Assembly (NCBI GenBank): GCA_028866975.1
Contig: JAGWHG010000017.1
Span: 2,593-13,655 of the forward strand
Direction: 5' to 3'
DNA length: 11,063 bases
DNA from: Microcaldota archaeon
Lineage (GTDB): Archaea; Micrarchaeota; Micrarchaeia; Micrarchaeales; CABMGC01
The notes under the pieces are model-generated. The model saw only the letters and a list, made by a program, of their open reading frames with translations. It did not search any database and had not been told where the DNA came from. Shown piece by piece: positions 1 to 6,678 of the stretch. Every line of letters starts with the position of its first letter. The first letter of the stretch is position 1. The translations under genes and the position numbers were made by a program.

Positions 1-2
1 TG

Positions 3-617
3 TTTGACAAGTTCAAGGACATGCTCGATTATACTTTGGAAGGTCAGCATATAGAGAACAAGTTCATACACGAAACAAAAGATTTAAGCAAGGCATCAGA
101 GGAACTCTATCTTAGGGTCATAGAAAGCAAGACCTGCTACTATACCGTATATGGCCCTATGCAGCTCGGAGCGATAGCTGCCGGACAATCGGACGATATG
201 CTCAAAATACTTAAGGAAATCGGGACACCTGCAGGAAGGGCTTTCCAGATAGTCGACGACCTGCTTGACATGATTGGGGATGAGACAAAGACAGGGAAGA
301 AAAGGTATGGGGACCTCTACGAAGGAAAAATCACCCTGCCCGTCCTTTACGCTTACAAGAACGCATTGCCTGAGGAAAAGGAGCGACTGAACCAGATATA
401 CGCAAAGAAAAGATCGGAGAAAACCCAAGAAGAGATCCAGTTCATAGTAGATCTGATAAACAAGTTCGGCGGAACGGAATACGCAATGAAGCGTGCGAAG
501 GAATACGGTGAAGAAGCCACAGCACTGATCGAGAAATACAAAAAATCGCTGCCAGACAACGAGTACACGCAGACAATGCTTTCAGCCATAGAGCAGCTAT
601 ACATGAGAGAAAAATAA
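3..617 (+). CDS. Isoprenyl diphosphate synthase (polyprenyl synthetase family), C-terminal part
   Basis: This is the C-terminal part of a trans-isoprenyl diphosphate synthase, which condenses isopentenyl diphosphate with an allylic diphosphate to make the C15-C25 chains of archaeal ether lipids. The frame is open to the left window edge (codons F-D-K-F-K-D precede the ATG at 21), so that ATG is internal and the true start is outside. Counting from that Met, visible family features are the GQ pair (residues 8-9), ESKT (35-38), the LGAIAAG helix (49-55), the second aspartate-rich motif FQIVDDLLD (75-83; Asp79, Asp80 and Asp83 bind Mg-diphosphate), and the GK and EGKITLP region (92-107). The first DDxxD motif, which sets chain length together with nearby residues, would lie upstream, so the product (GGPP, FPP or longer) cannot be decided. 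The gene converges with the 5S rRNA gene. Family assignment is confident. Confidence 0.93.
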   Translation, partial: FDKFKDMLDYTLEGQHIENKFIHETKDLSKASEELYLRVIESKTCYYTVYGPMQLGAIAAGQSDDMLKILKEIGTPAGRAFQIVDDLLDMIGDETKTGKKRYGDLYEGKITLPVLYAYKNALPEEKERLNQIYAKKRSEKTQEEIQFIVDLINKFGGTEYAMKRAKEYGEEATALIEKYKKSLPDNEYTQTMLSAIEQLYMREK

Positions 618-639
618 CGGCTAATTTTCTGTGCTGCTT

Positions 640-656
640 GGGGATAGTAAAAATAA
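640..656 (-). terminator. T-rich terminator of 5S rRNA
   Basis: Directly after the 5S 3' end the - strand reads TTATTTTTACTATCCCC. A T-rich run after a stable RNA is the usual archaeal termination signal. No extra hairpin is needed or seen. Confidence 0.5.
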
Positions 657-774
657 GGTGCACACGACAACACGCTTTCCCGCCCTGATGGGCAGTATTT
701 CATGTCGTGAACGGGCTTAGCTTCCAAGTTCGGAATGGATTTGGGCGTTTCCCCGTCCCTATGGCCGTATGCAC
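657..774 (-). rRNA. rrf: 5S ribosomal RNA
   Basis: A complete 5S rRNA of about 118 nt lies on the - strand. The ends pair as helix I: 5' GUGCAUAC against 3' CACGUGUG gives eight pairs including one G-U. The conserved loop B/C block reads CCAUUCCGAACUUGGAAG followed by CUAAG (about 716-739), matching the universal CC-CCGAAC-GGAAG-UAAG signature. The helix IV/V arm contains GAAAUACUGCCC and GGCGGGAAAG. It stands alone: no 16S, 23S or tRNA is in the window, and it has its own TATA box and T-rich terminator. The gene ends are set from helix I pairing and may be off by one or two bases. Confidence 0.93.
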
Positions 775-793
775 TCTATAATAAGCGCTTAAA

Positions 794-804
794 CTTTATA
801 AGCC
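794..804 (-). promoter_or_regulatory. TATA box of 5S rRNA gene
   Basis: The - strand reads GGCTTATAAAG, centred about 25 nt before the 5S 5' end at 774. This is the expected distance for an archaeal TBP/TFB promoter. It lies just past the stop codon of the upstream membrane protein gene (809-811), so the 5S gene probably has independent transcription. Confidence 0.75.
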
Positions 805-808
805 TTTC

Positions 809-1684
809 TCACGACGAAAATGTCACCGCGACTCCGCCGAGTTTCCTTGCTAGATAGTTGTAGAGCATGAATACCACGATCGCAACAACGAACGTTATTA
901 CTGCCGCAACTATGGCTGCTATTATTGCTGTCACTATGCCAAGTGGTCCGGTGGTTGAAAATGTGGCTGCCGATCTCACTACTTGGATTACGAGCTGGAA
1001 TATCAGTTCTATTGCGAAGTATATCTTTGCCACAGACTTGGGCCTCACTGAAGTTATCACGCCCTTGCTCAAATTGAAGGTTATGCCGCCGATTCTGGGC
1101 CTTAGGCGGTTGTAGAGCCAGCCCGCCACTGCAGTTCCGACCAAAGCGATTAGGGGGATTGCGACTACCAGATATATCACAACGATGGCCACCAAGTTCC
1201 CGTAGAGGCCAAATAGTTGTGAGGACAGCGGACTTGTGCTTGGAAGCGATGGGACTGCGCCAACTATGCCGCTAATTATGAATGGGGAGAGAACCGAAAA
1301 GAAAATCGCCGCTATGATGCCGTAGATTATGCCTGTTACAAGCGATATTTTTGCGTATGAGAGCACGTGGACCGTGTCGATAGTCGTGCTTGCGCCAGAT
1401 GCATTGAGATTGAGCTTTATTCCGCCAATGTGGTGCGCCGCGAAATTGTAGATGGCAGAGCCTATAAGGCCGGCGAGGAATCCGAGCACTGCTCCGACCA
1501 CTGCGCCGAAGATAAGCCCTAAAATCAGTCCGGCCCCGAAGCCCAGCCCGCCGCCTAAGCCGAATGCTCCGAAAGCAAATGAAGCCGCTGTCCCTAGGAA
1601 GATAAATCCGAATATTGCGCCAAACGCAGAGTATATTCTAGCTACCGACTTTGGATCAATCCTTGAAAGGGTCTGCCATGCCAC
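809..1684 (-). CDS. Membrane protein with three DUF3566-like repeats
   Basis: A 291-residue, very hydrophobic protein without a recognisable enzyme motif. It consists of three diverged copies of one unit. Each begins with a polar PKSVA(R/K)IY-type segment (residues 11-18; weaker SYAKIS at 109-114; 215-222), continues through one or two membrane helices, and ends with (I/L)YN-x6-GG(I/V) (78-89, 190-201, 274-285). The unit resembles DUF3566, a short membrane domain that typically starts with IDPWSV-like residues and ends with YN-GG-L; here the N-terminus reads SRIDPKSV. Copy 1 has an unusually glycine-rich hydrophobic stretch (about 40-75). Function is unknown; an integral membrane role is safe. 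The GTG start at 1684 is used because no in-frame ATG precedes IDPKSV; the nearby ATG at 1679 is out of frame. The gene follows the NUDIX gene by 48 bp and ends just before the 5S promoter. Confidence 0.85.
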   Translation of the reverse strand: MAWQTLSRIDPKSVARIYSAFGAIFGFIFLGTAASFAFGAFGLGGGLGFGAGLILGLIFGAVVGAVLGFLAGLIGSAIYNFAAHHIGGIKLNLNASGASTTIDTVHVLSYAKISLVTGIIYGIIAAIFFSVLSPFIISGIVGAVPSLPSTSPLSSQLFGLYGNLVAIVVIYLVVAIPLIALVGTAVAGWLYNRLRPRIGGITFNLSKGVITSVRPKSVAKIYFAIELIFQLVIQVVRSAATFSTTGPLGIVTAIIAAIVAAVITFVVAIVVFMLYNYLARKLGGVAVTFSS

Positions 1685-1704
1685 GCCTATACTTCTACTT
1701 ATTC

Positions 1705-1716
1705 ATCTAAAAAGGT
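1705..1716 (-). promoter_or_regulatory. Possible promoter or T-tract between NUDIX and membrane protein genes
   Basis: The - strand reads AACCTTTTTAGATG here. The T5 tract could end transcription after the NUDIX gene. Alternatively TTTTTAGA, centred about 26 nt before the GTG at 1684, could be a weak TATA box giving a leaderless mRNA. The sequence alone does not separate these uses. Confidence 0.3.
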
Positions 1717-1732
1717 TTGTTGCAAGCAGATG

Positions 1733-2164
1733 TCAGAGGGCGCTCTCGCTTATCCTCCTCTTTATGGCCAGGCGCAGATCAGGTATGAGCTTAAGCTTTA
1801 GCGAATCTTCTAGGGCAAGCCACTTAAAATCGTCGTGCTCGTCGCTTAGCCTTATGCGGTCTTTGACCTTGGCCTTGTATATCACCAGGATCATGTGGTA
1901 GGTGTTGCCCCTCTTTCTCTCAAGAGAGGTGTAAACGTCGACAAGCTTCGGCCTTGTGAGCAGCCTGCTTCCAGTCTCCTCAAAAATCTCCCTTGCAACA
2001 GTCTCTTCGGGCTTCTCTCCCCATTCGATCTTTCCACCTGGAAGACACCACTGGCCAGGGCGCCATGGACTCCCTGCAGGTATCTTGAGAAATAGGAATT
2101 GCTTCTTGGAATTCTCCGCAAGTGCGCCCATCCATACAAGAGTTATCTGCGCTCCTTTGGGCAT
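1733..2164 (-). CDS. NUDIX hydrolase
   Basis: A 143-residue NUDIX-fold pyrophosphohydrolase, hydrolysing a nucleoside diphosphate linked to another moiety. The Nudix box spans residues 44-66: Gly44, Glu50, then REIFEETG at 58-65, with catalytic, metal-binding Glu59, Glu62 and Glu63. The last box position is Ser66 where an aliphatic residue is usual. PGQWCLPGG (36-44) just before it is typical of MutT-like members. The length is that of a single-domain enzyme; the substrate cannot be read from sequence. The start is the only in-frame ATG, 16 bp after the S5 stop, preceded by a weak GTGGG motif. It appears co-transcribed with the ribosomal cluster, at the position where L30 and L15 sit in many archaea. 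Confidence 0.92.
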   Translation of the reverse strand: MPKGAQITLVWMGALAENSKKQFLFLKIPAGSPWRPGQWCLPGGKIEWGEKPEETVAREIFEETGSRLLTRPKLVDVYTSLERKRGNTYHMILVIYKAKVKDRIRLSDEHDDFKWLALEDSLKLKLIPDLRLAIKRRISESAL

Positions 2165-2180
2165 TTTCCCACGAACACAA

Positions 2181-2855
2181 TCAGTTGCTTACCTTGAGCT
2201 TTTCTATGTTCTTGAGCTCGCTTATCTCTTTCATTGCGATGTAAGTGGCAATTGCGATGTTGTAAATGTCCCTTGTCCTTCCGCGCGAAAAGCTCCAGAC
2301 GTCCTTGATTCCGGCAGCCTCGAGAACCTCCTTTGCGACTTCCCCTGCGACGACACCGACTCCCCTTGGAGCAGGCTTGAGCAATATTTCTGCGCTTCCG
2401 CACTTGCCCCGAACCTTGATCGGCAGGCTGTGCTGGGTTCCGCAGCTGCATTCCCACGATCCGCAGCCGAATGCCACGCTTATCATGTTCTTCTTTGCGT
2501 CCTTGATCGCAGAATCAATCGATGGCTTGACCTCCACGTCCTTTCCTGTTCCGACGCCTACGTGCCCGTTCCTATCGCCGACAACGACTGTCGCTCGATA
2601 CTTTGGCTTTCTGCTGTTCTTGGTCATCCTCTGGACCGATGCGACTTCGAGCACCTTTGTCTCGAGGTTCGGAAATAGCGTGTCGATTATCTCGACCTCC
2701 TTTATCGGCTTGCCGCCCTCGAATATCTGCTCTATGCTGACAATCTGCTTGCTCTTGACCATCTCGCCGATCTTGGTCTTTGGGGTCCAGCTCTCCGGAT
2801 TGAACTTTATCTCCTCTCGGTCCCTTCCCCTTCTATCGTATCGTCTGTCTACCAA
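2181..2855 (-). CDS. rps5: 30S ribosomal protein S5 (uS5)
   Basis: uS5 belongs to the small subunit, near the decoding centre and mRNA entry. The protein has 224 residues. A basic N-terminal tail (1-15) leads to the dsRBD-like S5 N domain (about 65-130, with VVVGDRNGHVGVGTGK at 90-105). An archaeal-type cysteine segment CGSWECSCG (131-139) and GKCGS (150-154) follow, then the C domain with PAPRGVGVVAG (161-171). The start is TTG at 2855, four bases after the L18 stop; the - strand reads GTGATATTTTG, so a GTGAT Shine-Dalgarno overlaps the upstream TGA. It is the last ribosomal protein of the cluster; the NUDIX gene follows. Confidence 0.97.
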   Translation of the reverse strand: MVDRRYDRRGRDREEIKFNPESWTPKTKIGEMVKSKQIVSIEQIFEGGKPIKEVEIIDTLFPNLETKVLEVASVQRMTKNSRKPKYRATVVVGDRNGHVGVGTGKDVEVKPSIDSAIKDAKKNMISVAFGCGSWECSCGTQHSLPIKVRGKCGSAEILLKPAPRGVGVVAGEVAKEVLEAAGIKDVWSFSRGRTRDIYNIAIATYIAMKEISELKNIEKLKVSN

Positions 2856-2863
2856 AATATCAC
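2856..2863 (-). promoter_or_regulatory. Ribosome binding site deciding the TTG start of S5
   Basis: GTGAT (2863-2859) includes the TGA stop of L18 and lies three bases from the TTG. It complements the AUCACC at the 3' end of archaeal 16S rRNA (known consensus; the 16S gene is not in this window). No ATG is available in this position. Confidence 0.6.
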
Positions 2864-3441
2864 TTCTTTATTGACTTGATCTTCTCCTTCGCCTCCGCAA
2901 ACAGCTTTGGTATCGCATCTGGGGTTATCTTTTCCTCTATGTAGCCGCCGAACTGCGCCTTGTACCTCTCCTGCTCATTCTTCTTTAGCTCATCGGAGTA
3001 TTTAGCGGTTAGCGTCCCGTTGTAGAAGCTCTCATCTATCTCAAAATGCCCCCTCACCTTCATTCCGCCCTCTATGCAGCCCTTTGCGAACACGAATGGT
3101 ATAGAGTTTGACACAGGCGAGCTGAGGCCGATGTCGAGTATGTGCTCTTTTTTCCTATCGGAATCATTTAGCTTTGATGCGAGCAGCATGCCTGTTAGGT
3201 ATGCCGTGGCGCGATTGCTCCTGCTTGGCCAGCCGATCTTTTTGAGTTCTGCCGAATCTGCGCTGTAGAGCACCACGTCGCCCTTCTCGTTGTACTTTAT
3301 TATCTGTCCGATTATCTTGCGGTTGCTCTTTCTGATCACAACCCGCTCCATGTTCCCTTTTACAAGTGCCAGCCTCTTGGCGTAATTAGTCTTGGCTTCT
3401 CGCCTTCTCCTGAACTTTAGTTCCTTGATTCTCTTCGGCAT
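2860..3441 (-). CDS. rpl18: 50S ribosomal protein L18 (uL18)
   Basis: uL18 binds 5S rRNA and docks it, with uL5, into the central protuberance. The protein has 193 residues, in the archaeal/eukaryotic size class. The N-terminus carries the basic family motif FRRRREAKTNYAKRLALVKG (10-29) and a following VVIRKSNRKIIGQI strand region. The C-terminal part contains KVRGHFEIDE and ends in lysines. The ATG lies four bases after the L19e stop, with GTGAG overlapping that stop. The 5S rRNA it should bind is encoded about 2 kb downstream on the same strand but from its own promoter. Confidence 0.96.
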   Translation of the reverse strand: MPKRIKELKFRRRREAKTNYAKRLALVKGNMERVVIRKSNRKIIGQIIKYNEKGDVVLYSADSAELKKIGWPSRSNRATAYLTGMLLASKLNDSDRKKEHILDIGLSSPVSNSIPFVFAKGCIEGGMKVRGHFEIDESFYNGTLTAKYSDELKKNEQERYKAQFGGYIEEKITPDAIPKLFAEAKEKIKSIKK

Positions 3442-3445
3442 GATC

Positions 3446-3937
3446 TCACTTGTACATCTTGCTTATCTTCTCGTTGATGCGCTTGACCTCCTCTTGGCTT
3501 ACGCTTATTCCGCGATCCTTCATGTGGAGCAGCATCGACGTCTTATCCTTGAATGCGTTTCCCTTGATGAGCAGATAGAATGTCCTAAACGACTTGCGGT
3601 CGAGCTTCTTTTCGTTTCGGAGCTCCTTGAGGAAAATCCTTTGCGACCTTACCTTCTTCTCCCAGCCCAGTCCGATCCTTGCCTTGGCGGTACCCTTCCT
3701 CCTTCCCTGTCCGCGCTTTCTTCCTTCCGCCCTCTTCTGACGCAGTATCTTAGATCGCATGCTGACATTGTGCTTTGGCTTGAGCACGATTATGCTCCCG
3801 TCCGATATGAGCTTTTTGATGTCCTCACGCGTTATCGCCTTGGCTATCTCTGATTGTGATCCTGGCTTGAACCTTATTGCGCTCCCGCCGCGCTTTGTTA
3901 CCTGCGAGGCGATCCTCTTTGCGAACTTGAGACTCAT
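3446..3937 (-). CDS. rpl19e: 50S ribosomal protein L19e (eL19)
   Basis: eL19 is a large-subunit protein found only in archaea and eukaryotes; it is an extended, mostly helical RNA binder. The protein has 163 residues. Family hallmarks are the helical N-domain with IRFKPGSQSEIAKAITREDI (21-40), the basic hinge around RKRGQGRRKGTAKAR (about 73-87), and a C-terminal helical domain with RSFRTFY-like content. The ATG overlaps the L32e stop as ATGA (3937-3934), with GGTGA just upstream, so translation of the two is probably coupled. Confidence 0.96.
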   Translation of the reverse strand: MSLKFAKRIASQVTKRGGSAIRFKPGSQSEIAKAITREDIKKLISDGSIIVLKPKHNVSMRSKILRQKRAEGRKRGQGRRKGTAKARIGLGWEKKVRSQRIFLKELRNEKKLDRKSFRTFYLLIKGNAFKDKTSMLLHMKDRGISVSQEEVKRINEKISKMYK

Positions 3938-4371
3938 TTCTTCACCGCTTCTGTCTTAGGGGCCTCTTCCTTCTTTGCCGGCTCCTTTTTCTGGACCTTC
4001 TCATCCTTGATCCTGTTTGCAACCCTTAGCTTTGCCTTGTCGGCAATGCCCTGCATAACTATCCTCTTCCTTGTCGAGATGTTGTGGGCGATCACTGCGA
4101 CTACGCCATCGACACTTCCCTTTGCAAGATTGTGCATCTCCTTTTCGTTGTGCACCAATACCTCCCTGCTGCCGTCTGCGCGCATGAATCGCACTGATGC
4201 GTGGTTCTTATAGCCAACGTGGGGCGTTGCGCCATAGCCGCTCCTTGCAATCCTCTTCTTGTTGTCGGTTCCGCGCTGCTTTCTCCATCTGTCTGGAAGC
4301 CTCGACCTGTTCACTGTTCCGAATCCCGGTACGACGAACTTTGGATGCCATTTCTTTCTCTGCACAACCAT
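3934..4371 (-). CDS. rpl32e: 50S ribosomal protein L32e (eL32)
   Basis: eL32 is an archaeal/eukaryotic large-subunit protein. The protein has 145 residues. The core includes HPKFVVPGFG (9-18), DRWRKQRGTDNKKR (27-40), a GYGATPHVGYKNHASVRF segment, and EVLVHNEKEM typical of the family. The last about 19 residues form a Lys/Glu/Ala/Pro-rich tail (KKEPAKKEEAPKTEAVKK) beyond the folded core, probably disordered. The ATG follows the L6 stop by four bases with GGAGTGAT upstream. Its TGA overlaps the L19e start. Confidence 0.95.
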   Translation of the reverse strand: MVVQRKKWHPKFVVPGFGTVNRSRLPDRWRKQRGTDNKKRIARSGYGATPHVGYKNHASVRFMRADGSREVLVHNEKEMHNLAKGSVDGVVAVIAHNISTRKRIVMQGIADKAKLRVANRIKDEKVQKKEPAKKEEAPKTEAVKK

Positions 4372-4375
4372 GATA

Positions 4376-4900
4376 TCACTCCTCTTTCACAAGATACAAT
4401 CCGTCCTGGAAGACCCTGGTGTCGTGGCCGCATGCATAGCAGCCCTTCCTTAGGTTTGCAATCGTCTGCATGACATCGTATCTGTCAGCGCCCTTGACCT
4501 TGACCTCCTGGCCCTTGACCTCGATCTTGGTGTCGCCCTGTATGTTGACCTCTCGCGGCACCCTTTCGCCGAATATGTTCTTTATGAGTATCTTTCTGCC
4601 CTTCATCTCAAGCGATATCGGGAAGTGCGCAGAAACTATCTGCAGCTTCTTCTCGACCCCGTTCTGAACGCCGACAACCGCATTGTTTATCACTGTTGTG
4701 AAAGCGGTTTCAGCAAGCGTTGCGCTCTTGAGTAGCTTCTTTTCCTTCGATGCCTTGACCTCTATCTTTCCGTCCTTGGCTGTTATCGAGATGAACTTGT
4801 CGTTGAAAGTCTTCGTAGTGCTGCCGTTCTTGCCCTTTATCGTTACAGTGTTCCCGCTGACGTGCGCTTCGACGCCGCTTGGAATCTGTATCTCGCTCAT
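4376..4900 (-). CDS. rpl6: 50S ribosomal protein L6 (uL6)
   Basis: uL6 sits near the factor-binding region of the large subunit. The protein has 174 residues with the two L6 repeats: the first at about 8-80 (IPSGVEAHVSGNTVTIKGKNG) and the second at about 85-165 (KILIKNIFGERVPR, then IEVKGQEVKVKG). The end VFQDGLYLV (163-171) is the archaeal uL6 signature. Just before it lies an unusual CYACGH (154-159), where archaeal homologues usually carry a TR-x-RG-like segment. The ATG is 10 bases after the S8 stop with CAGTGAG upstream. Confidence 0.96.
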   Translation of the reverse strand: MSEIQIPSGVEAHVSGNTVTIKGKNGSTTKTFNDKFISITAKDGKIEVKASKEKKLLKSATLAETAFTTVINNAVVGVQNGVEKKLQIVSAHFPISLEMKGRKILIKNIFGERVPREVNIQGDTKIEVKGQEVKVKGADRYDVMQTIANLRKGCYACGHDTRVFQDGLYLVKEE

Positions 4901-4910
4901 TTTCTCACTG

Positions 4911-5291
4911 CTAATAAACGTATGCCAATAGCCTTCCGCCGATCTTGTGCTCCTTTGCTTCCCTGTTCGTCATTATGCCCTTGGAAGTCGAGAGTATCAA
5001 GACCCCGAAGTCCTTGCTCGGGATGAATCGCGCCTCGTACTTTTGGTAGTCCGAGAGGCTTACTGCGAACCTTGGCTTGATTATACCTATGTCGTTGATC
5101 TTCCTTGCAAGCATGATCCTCAGCTTCTTGAAGCGCCCTTCCTTTACCTCGTCAAAACCGGTTATGTAGCCGCTTCGCTTCATGACCTCCACAACCGACT
5201 TGATAAGCTTGGTGTCGCTTATGACGCATGAGCTGAGCCCTGCGTTCTCGTTGACCTTTATCGTGTTAATCGTGTTTGCAAGTAAATCCAT
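4911..5291 (-). CDS. rps8: 30S ribosomal protein S8 (uS8)
   Basis: uS8 binds the central domain of 16S rRNA and is an early assembly protein. The protein has 126 residues, close to the usual archaeal length. The N-domain begins MDLLANTINTIKVNE and includes VMKRSGYITGFDEV. The C-domain carries the RNA-binding loop STSKGIMTNREAKEHKIGG (101-119), whose STSKG and EA-K--IGG residues are diagnostic. The start ATG is 13 bases after the S14 stop, preceded by GGTTGAT. Confidence 0.97.
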   Translation of the reverse strand: MDLLANTINTIKVNENAGLSSCVISDTKLIKSVVEVMKRSGYITGFDEVKEGRFKKLRIMLARKINDIGIIKPRFAVSLSDYQKYEARFIPSKDFGVLILSTSKGIMTNREAKEHKIGGRLLAYVY

Positions 5292-5304
5292 CTTATCAAC
5301 CTTG

Positions 5305-5463
5305 TTATGAGAGCTTGTCGAATCCCAAGTTGTGCGCGTTCTCCCTAAAGCACCTCCTGCAGATGTAGAGCTTATAGGACCTTATCACTGCCCTAGACCC
5401 TCCGCAGATCCTGCACTTGCGAAGCCCGCGGCCCCTTTGCCTAAGTTCGTATCGCATCTTCAT
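5305..5463 (-). CDS. rps14: 30S ribosomal protein S14 (uS14), zinc-binding type
   Basis: A short gene of 52 codons filling the gap between L5 and S8. Read from the - strand it gives MKMRYELRQRGRGLRK at the start, followed by CRICGG and later YICRRCFRENAHNLGF, ending at TAA. This is the archaeal uS14, a head protein of the 30S subunit, with a CxxC-CxxC zinc site at Cys17, Cys20, Cys35 and Cys38. The R-CFRE-A--LGF-K tail is a family hallmark. The ATG at 5463 lies seven bases after the L5 stop; a second in-frame ATG at 5457 would shorten it by two residues. Confidence 0.96.
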   Translation of the reverse strand: MKMRYELRQRGRGLRKCRICGGSRAVIRSYKLYICRRCFRENAHNLGFDKLS

Positions 5464-5470
5464 CTCATCA

Positions 5471-5989
5471 TCATTCGTTTGTTACCTTCGCGTTGAAGGC
5501 AGTTGTTATGTAATTGATTATCTCGTCCTTGGTGACCTTCTTGTGGTCGTAGCCGCTGATGCTCCTTGCCCTCCTTCGCATCTCGACCCTCTTGCCCTTC
5601 CTTGCAAAGTTTGCATTTATGTTCATTCCGAGCATTCCGATTTTTGGGTCGTACTTGACTCCTGTGAAGTCGATGTACTCCTTTATCCCGAAACTGAATG
5701 AGTTGTCGTTTATCGATCTTTCCTTGACCACGTTGTTGTTTGCATCCAGCGCCTTTTTGAGCATCTCGGCGGCTGCATCCTTTCGCAATGTCACCATGGC
5801 GCCGATTATCTGGCCCCTTCGTATGTTGAGAGACGGGTCCCTCTTCTTTGCGACTGTCGGGACTGCGTTTCGGCCGGTGAGCTTTTGTATGAGCGCCTTG
5901 GAATTTTGGAGGAGCTGCTCGTTTGAGCCGATGCCTATGTTTATCACAAGCTTCTCAAGCGTTATGTCCTTCATTGAATTGTCTGCCAT
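5471..5989 (-). CDS. rpl5: 50S ribosomal protein L5 (uL5)
   Basis: uL5 binds 5S rRNA and contacts the P-site tRNA from the central protuberance. The protein has 172 residues. Family features are LEKLVINIGIG (11-21), KLTGRNAVPTVAKKRDPSLN (36-55), IRRGQIIGAMVTLR, the SFGIKEYIDF segment, and MRRRARSISGYDHKK towards the C-terminus. The start lies one base after the S4e stop. A Met at residue 6 (ATG at 5974) is an alternative start that would match shorter homologues; neither has a strong Shine-Dalgarno motif. Confidence 0.97.
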   Translation of the reverse strand: MADNSMKDITLEKLVINIGIGSNEQLLQNSKALIQKLTGRNAVPTVAKKRDPSLNIRRGQIIGAMVTLRKDAAAEMLKKALDANNNVVKERSINDNSFSFGIKEYIDFTGVKYDPKIGMLGMNINANFARKGKRVEMRRRARSISGYDHKKVTKDEIINYITTAFNAKVTNE

Positions 5990-5990
5990 A

Positions 5991-6674
5991 TTATGCGCCT
6001 ATTGCCATCACATTGTCGAGCAACGTCTCAAACGTCCCATTCTCGCCCTCGATCCTAACTGTTGAGTCCCTTGTCGCCGTTCCCTTGACTATCTCTTTTA
6101 TCTTGCCGACAGCCGGCGCGTGGGCCCCGGATACCACCATGCACTTTGCACCGTGCTCGAGCTTGATCACCTTTGCTATCTTTCTCTCCTCGACTATCAC
6201 TGAATCGTTTACCTTAACCTCCTTGTCGTAGTGGAAGATGTTGCCGTTGTTGAGCCTTATCATCTGCTTCTTGCCTGAGCCGATGTACTTGCCTACGACT
6301 TTTAGCGTCCTTTTGTGGTCCTTCTTCTCGACCTTCTTTGCATCGAATGTCCCGTACCTGCCGATCCCTATTATGTAGCTCTCATCGCTAGGCACTATCT
6401 TGATTATGTCCCCAAGGCCGATCGGGTATCTGTAATCCCTCCTTATCTTGCCGTTGACCTCTATCTTGCCGGAAACGATCGACTTTCGTGCCTCTGATGC
6501 CGATGCGGCTACGCCTAGCTTCTCGCGGAGGAATGATGCGAGCGTTATGCTAGTTGAAAGCGTGTGCCTTCCGGGCCTTGGCTTTGCTATGAAATTGGAG
6601 CTCTTGCGCTCAAGAGCCATGTATATCGGCGAGGCTAGACGCTTCATGTGCCTGCTTCCTCCTTTTCCTCCCAT
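5991..6674 (-). CDS. rps4e: 30S ribosomal protein S4e (eS4)
   Basis: eS4 is a small-subunit protein restricted to archaea and eukaryotes. The protein has 227 residues. The N-terminus GGKGGSRHMKRLASP is typical. An S4-type RNA-binding region follows (about 43-100, with ARKSIVSGKIEVNGKIRRDY), then the central eS4 domain, and a C-terminal KOW-like part with GAHAPAVGKIKEIV (about 184-197). The ATG lies four bases after the L24 stop (GTGATATCATG). Confidence 0.97.
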   Translation of the reverse strand: MGGKGGSRHMKRLASPIYMALERKSSNFIAKPRPGRHTLSTSITLASFLREKLGVAASASEARKSIVSGKIEVNGKIRRDYRYPIGLGDIIKIVPSDESYIIGIGRYGTFDAKKVEKKDHKRTLKVVGKYIGSGKKQMIRLNNGNIFHYDKEVKVNDSVIVEERKIAKVIKLEHGAKCMVVSGAHAPAVGKIKEIVKGTATRDSTVRIEGENGTFETLLDNVMAIGA

Positions 6675-6678
6675 GATA

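Noticed and set aside
21..23. ATG as the start of the isoprenyl diphosphate synthase
   Set aside because: The frame is open to the window edge and the first DDxxD motif is missing, so this Met is internal to a gene that begins outside.
618..656. Possible additional small RNA or tRNA between the left-edge gene and 5S
   Set aside because: Only about 40 bases, with no cloverleaf or conserved motif. It holds the two converging transcript ends.
820..1680. Possible DNA repeats suggested by the recurring glycine/alanine codons
   Set aside because: The repetition is at protein level in three diverged units. I see no near-identical DNA repeats and no regular spacers, so it is neither a CRISPR array nor a recent tandem duplication.
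1452..1901. 149-codon + strand open frame rich in Pro, Ala and Lys
   Set aside because: It is the reverse complement of the Gly/Ala-rich membrane protein and the NUDIX gene. Its composition is a by-product, and both opposite-strand genes have clear family signatures.
1956..2678. 240-codon + strand open frame
   Set aside because: It lies opposite S5 and the NUDIX gene, shows no domain and has no promoter or ribosome binding site.
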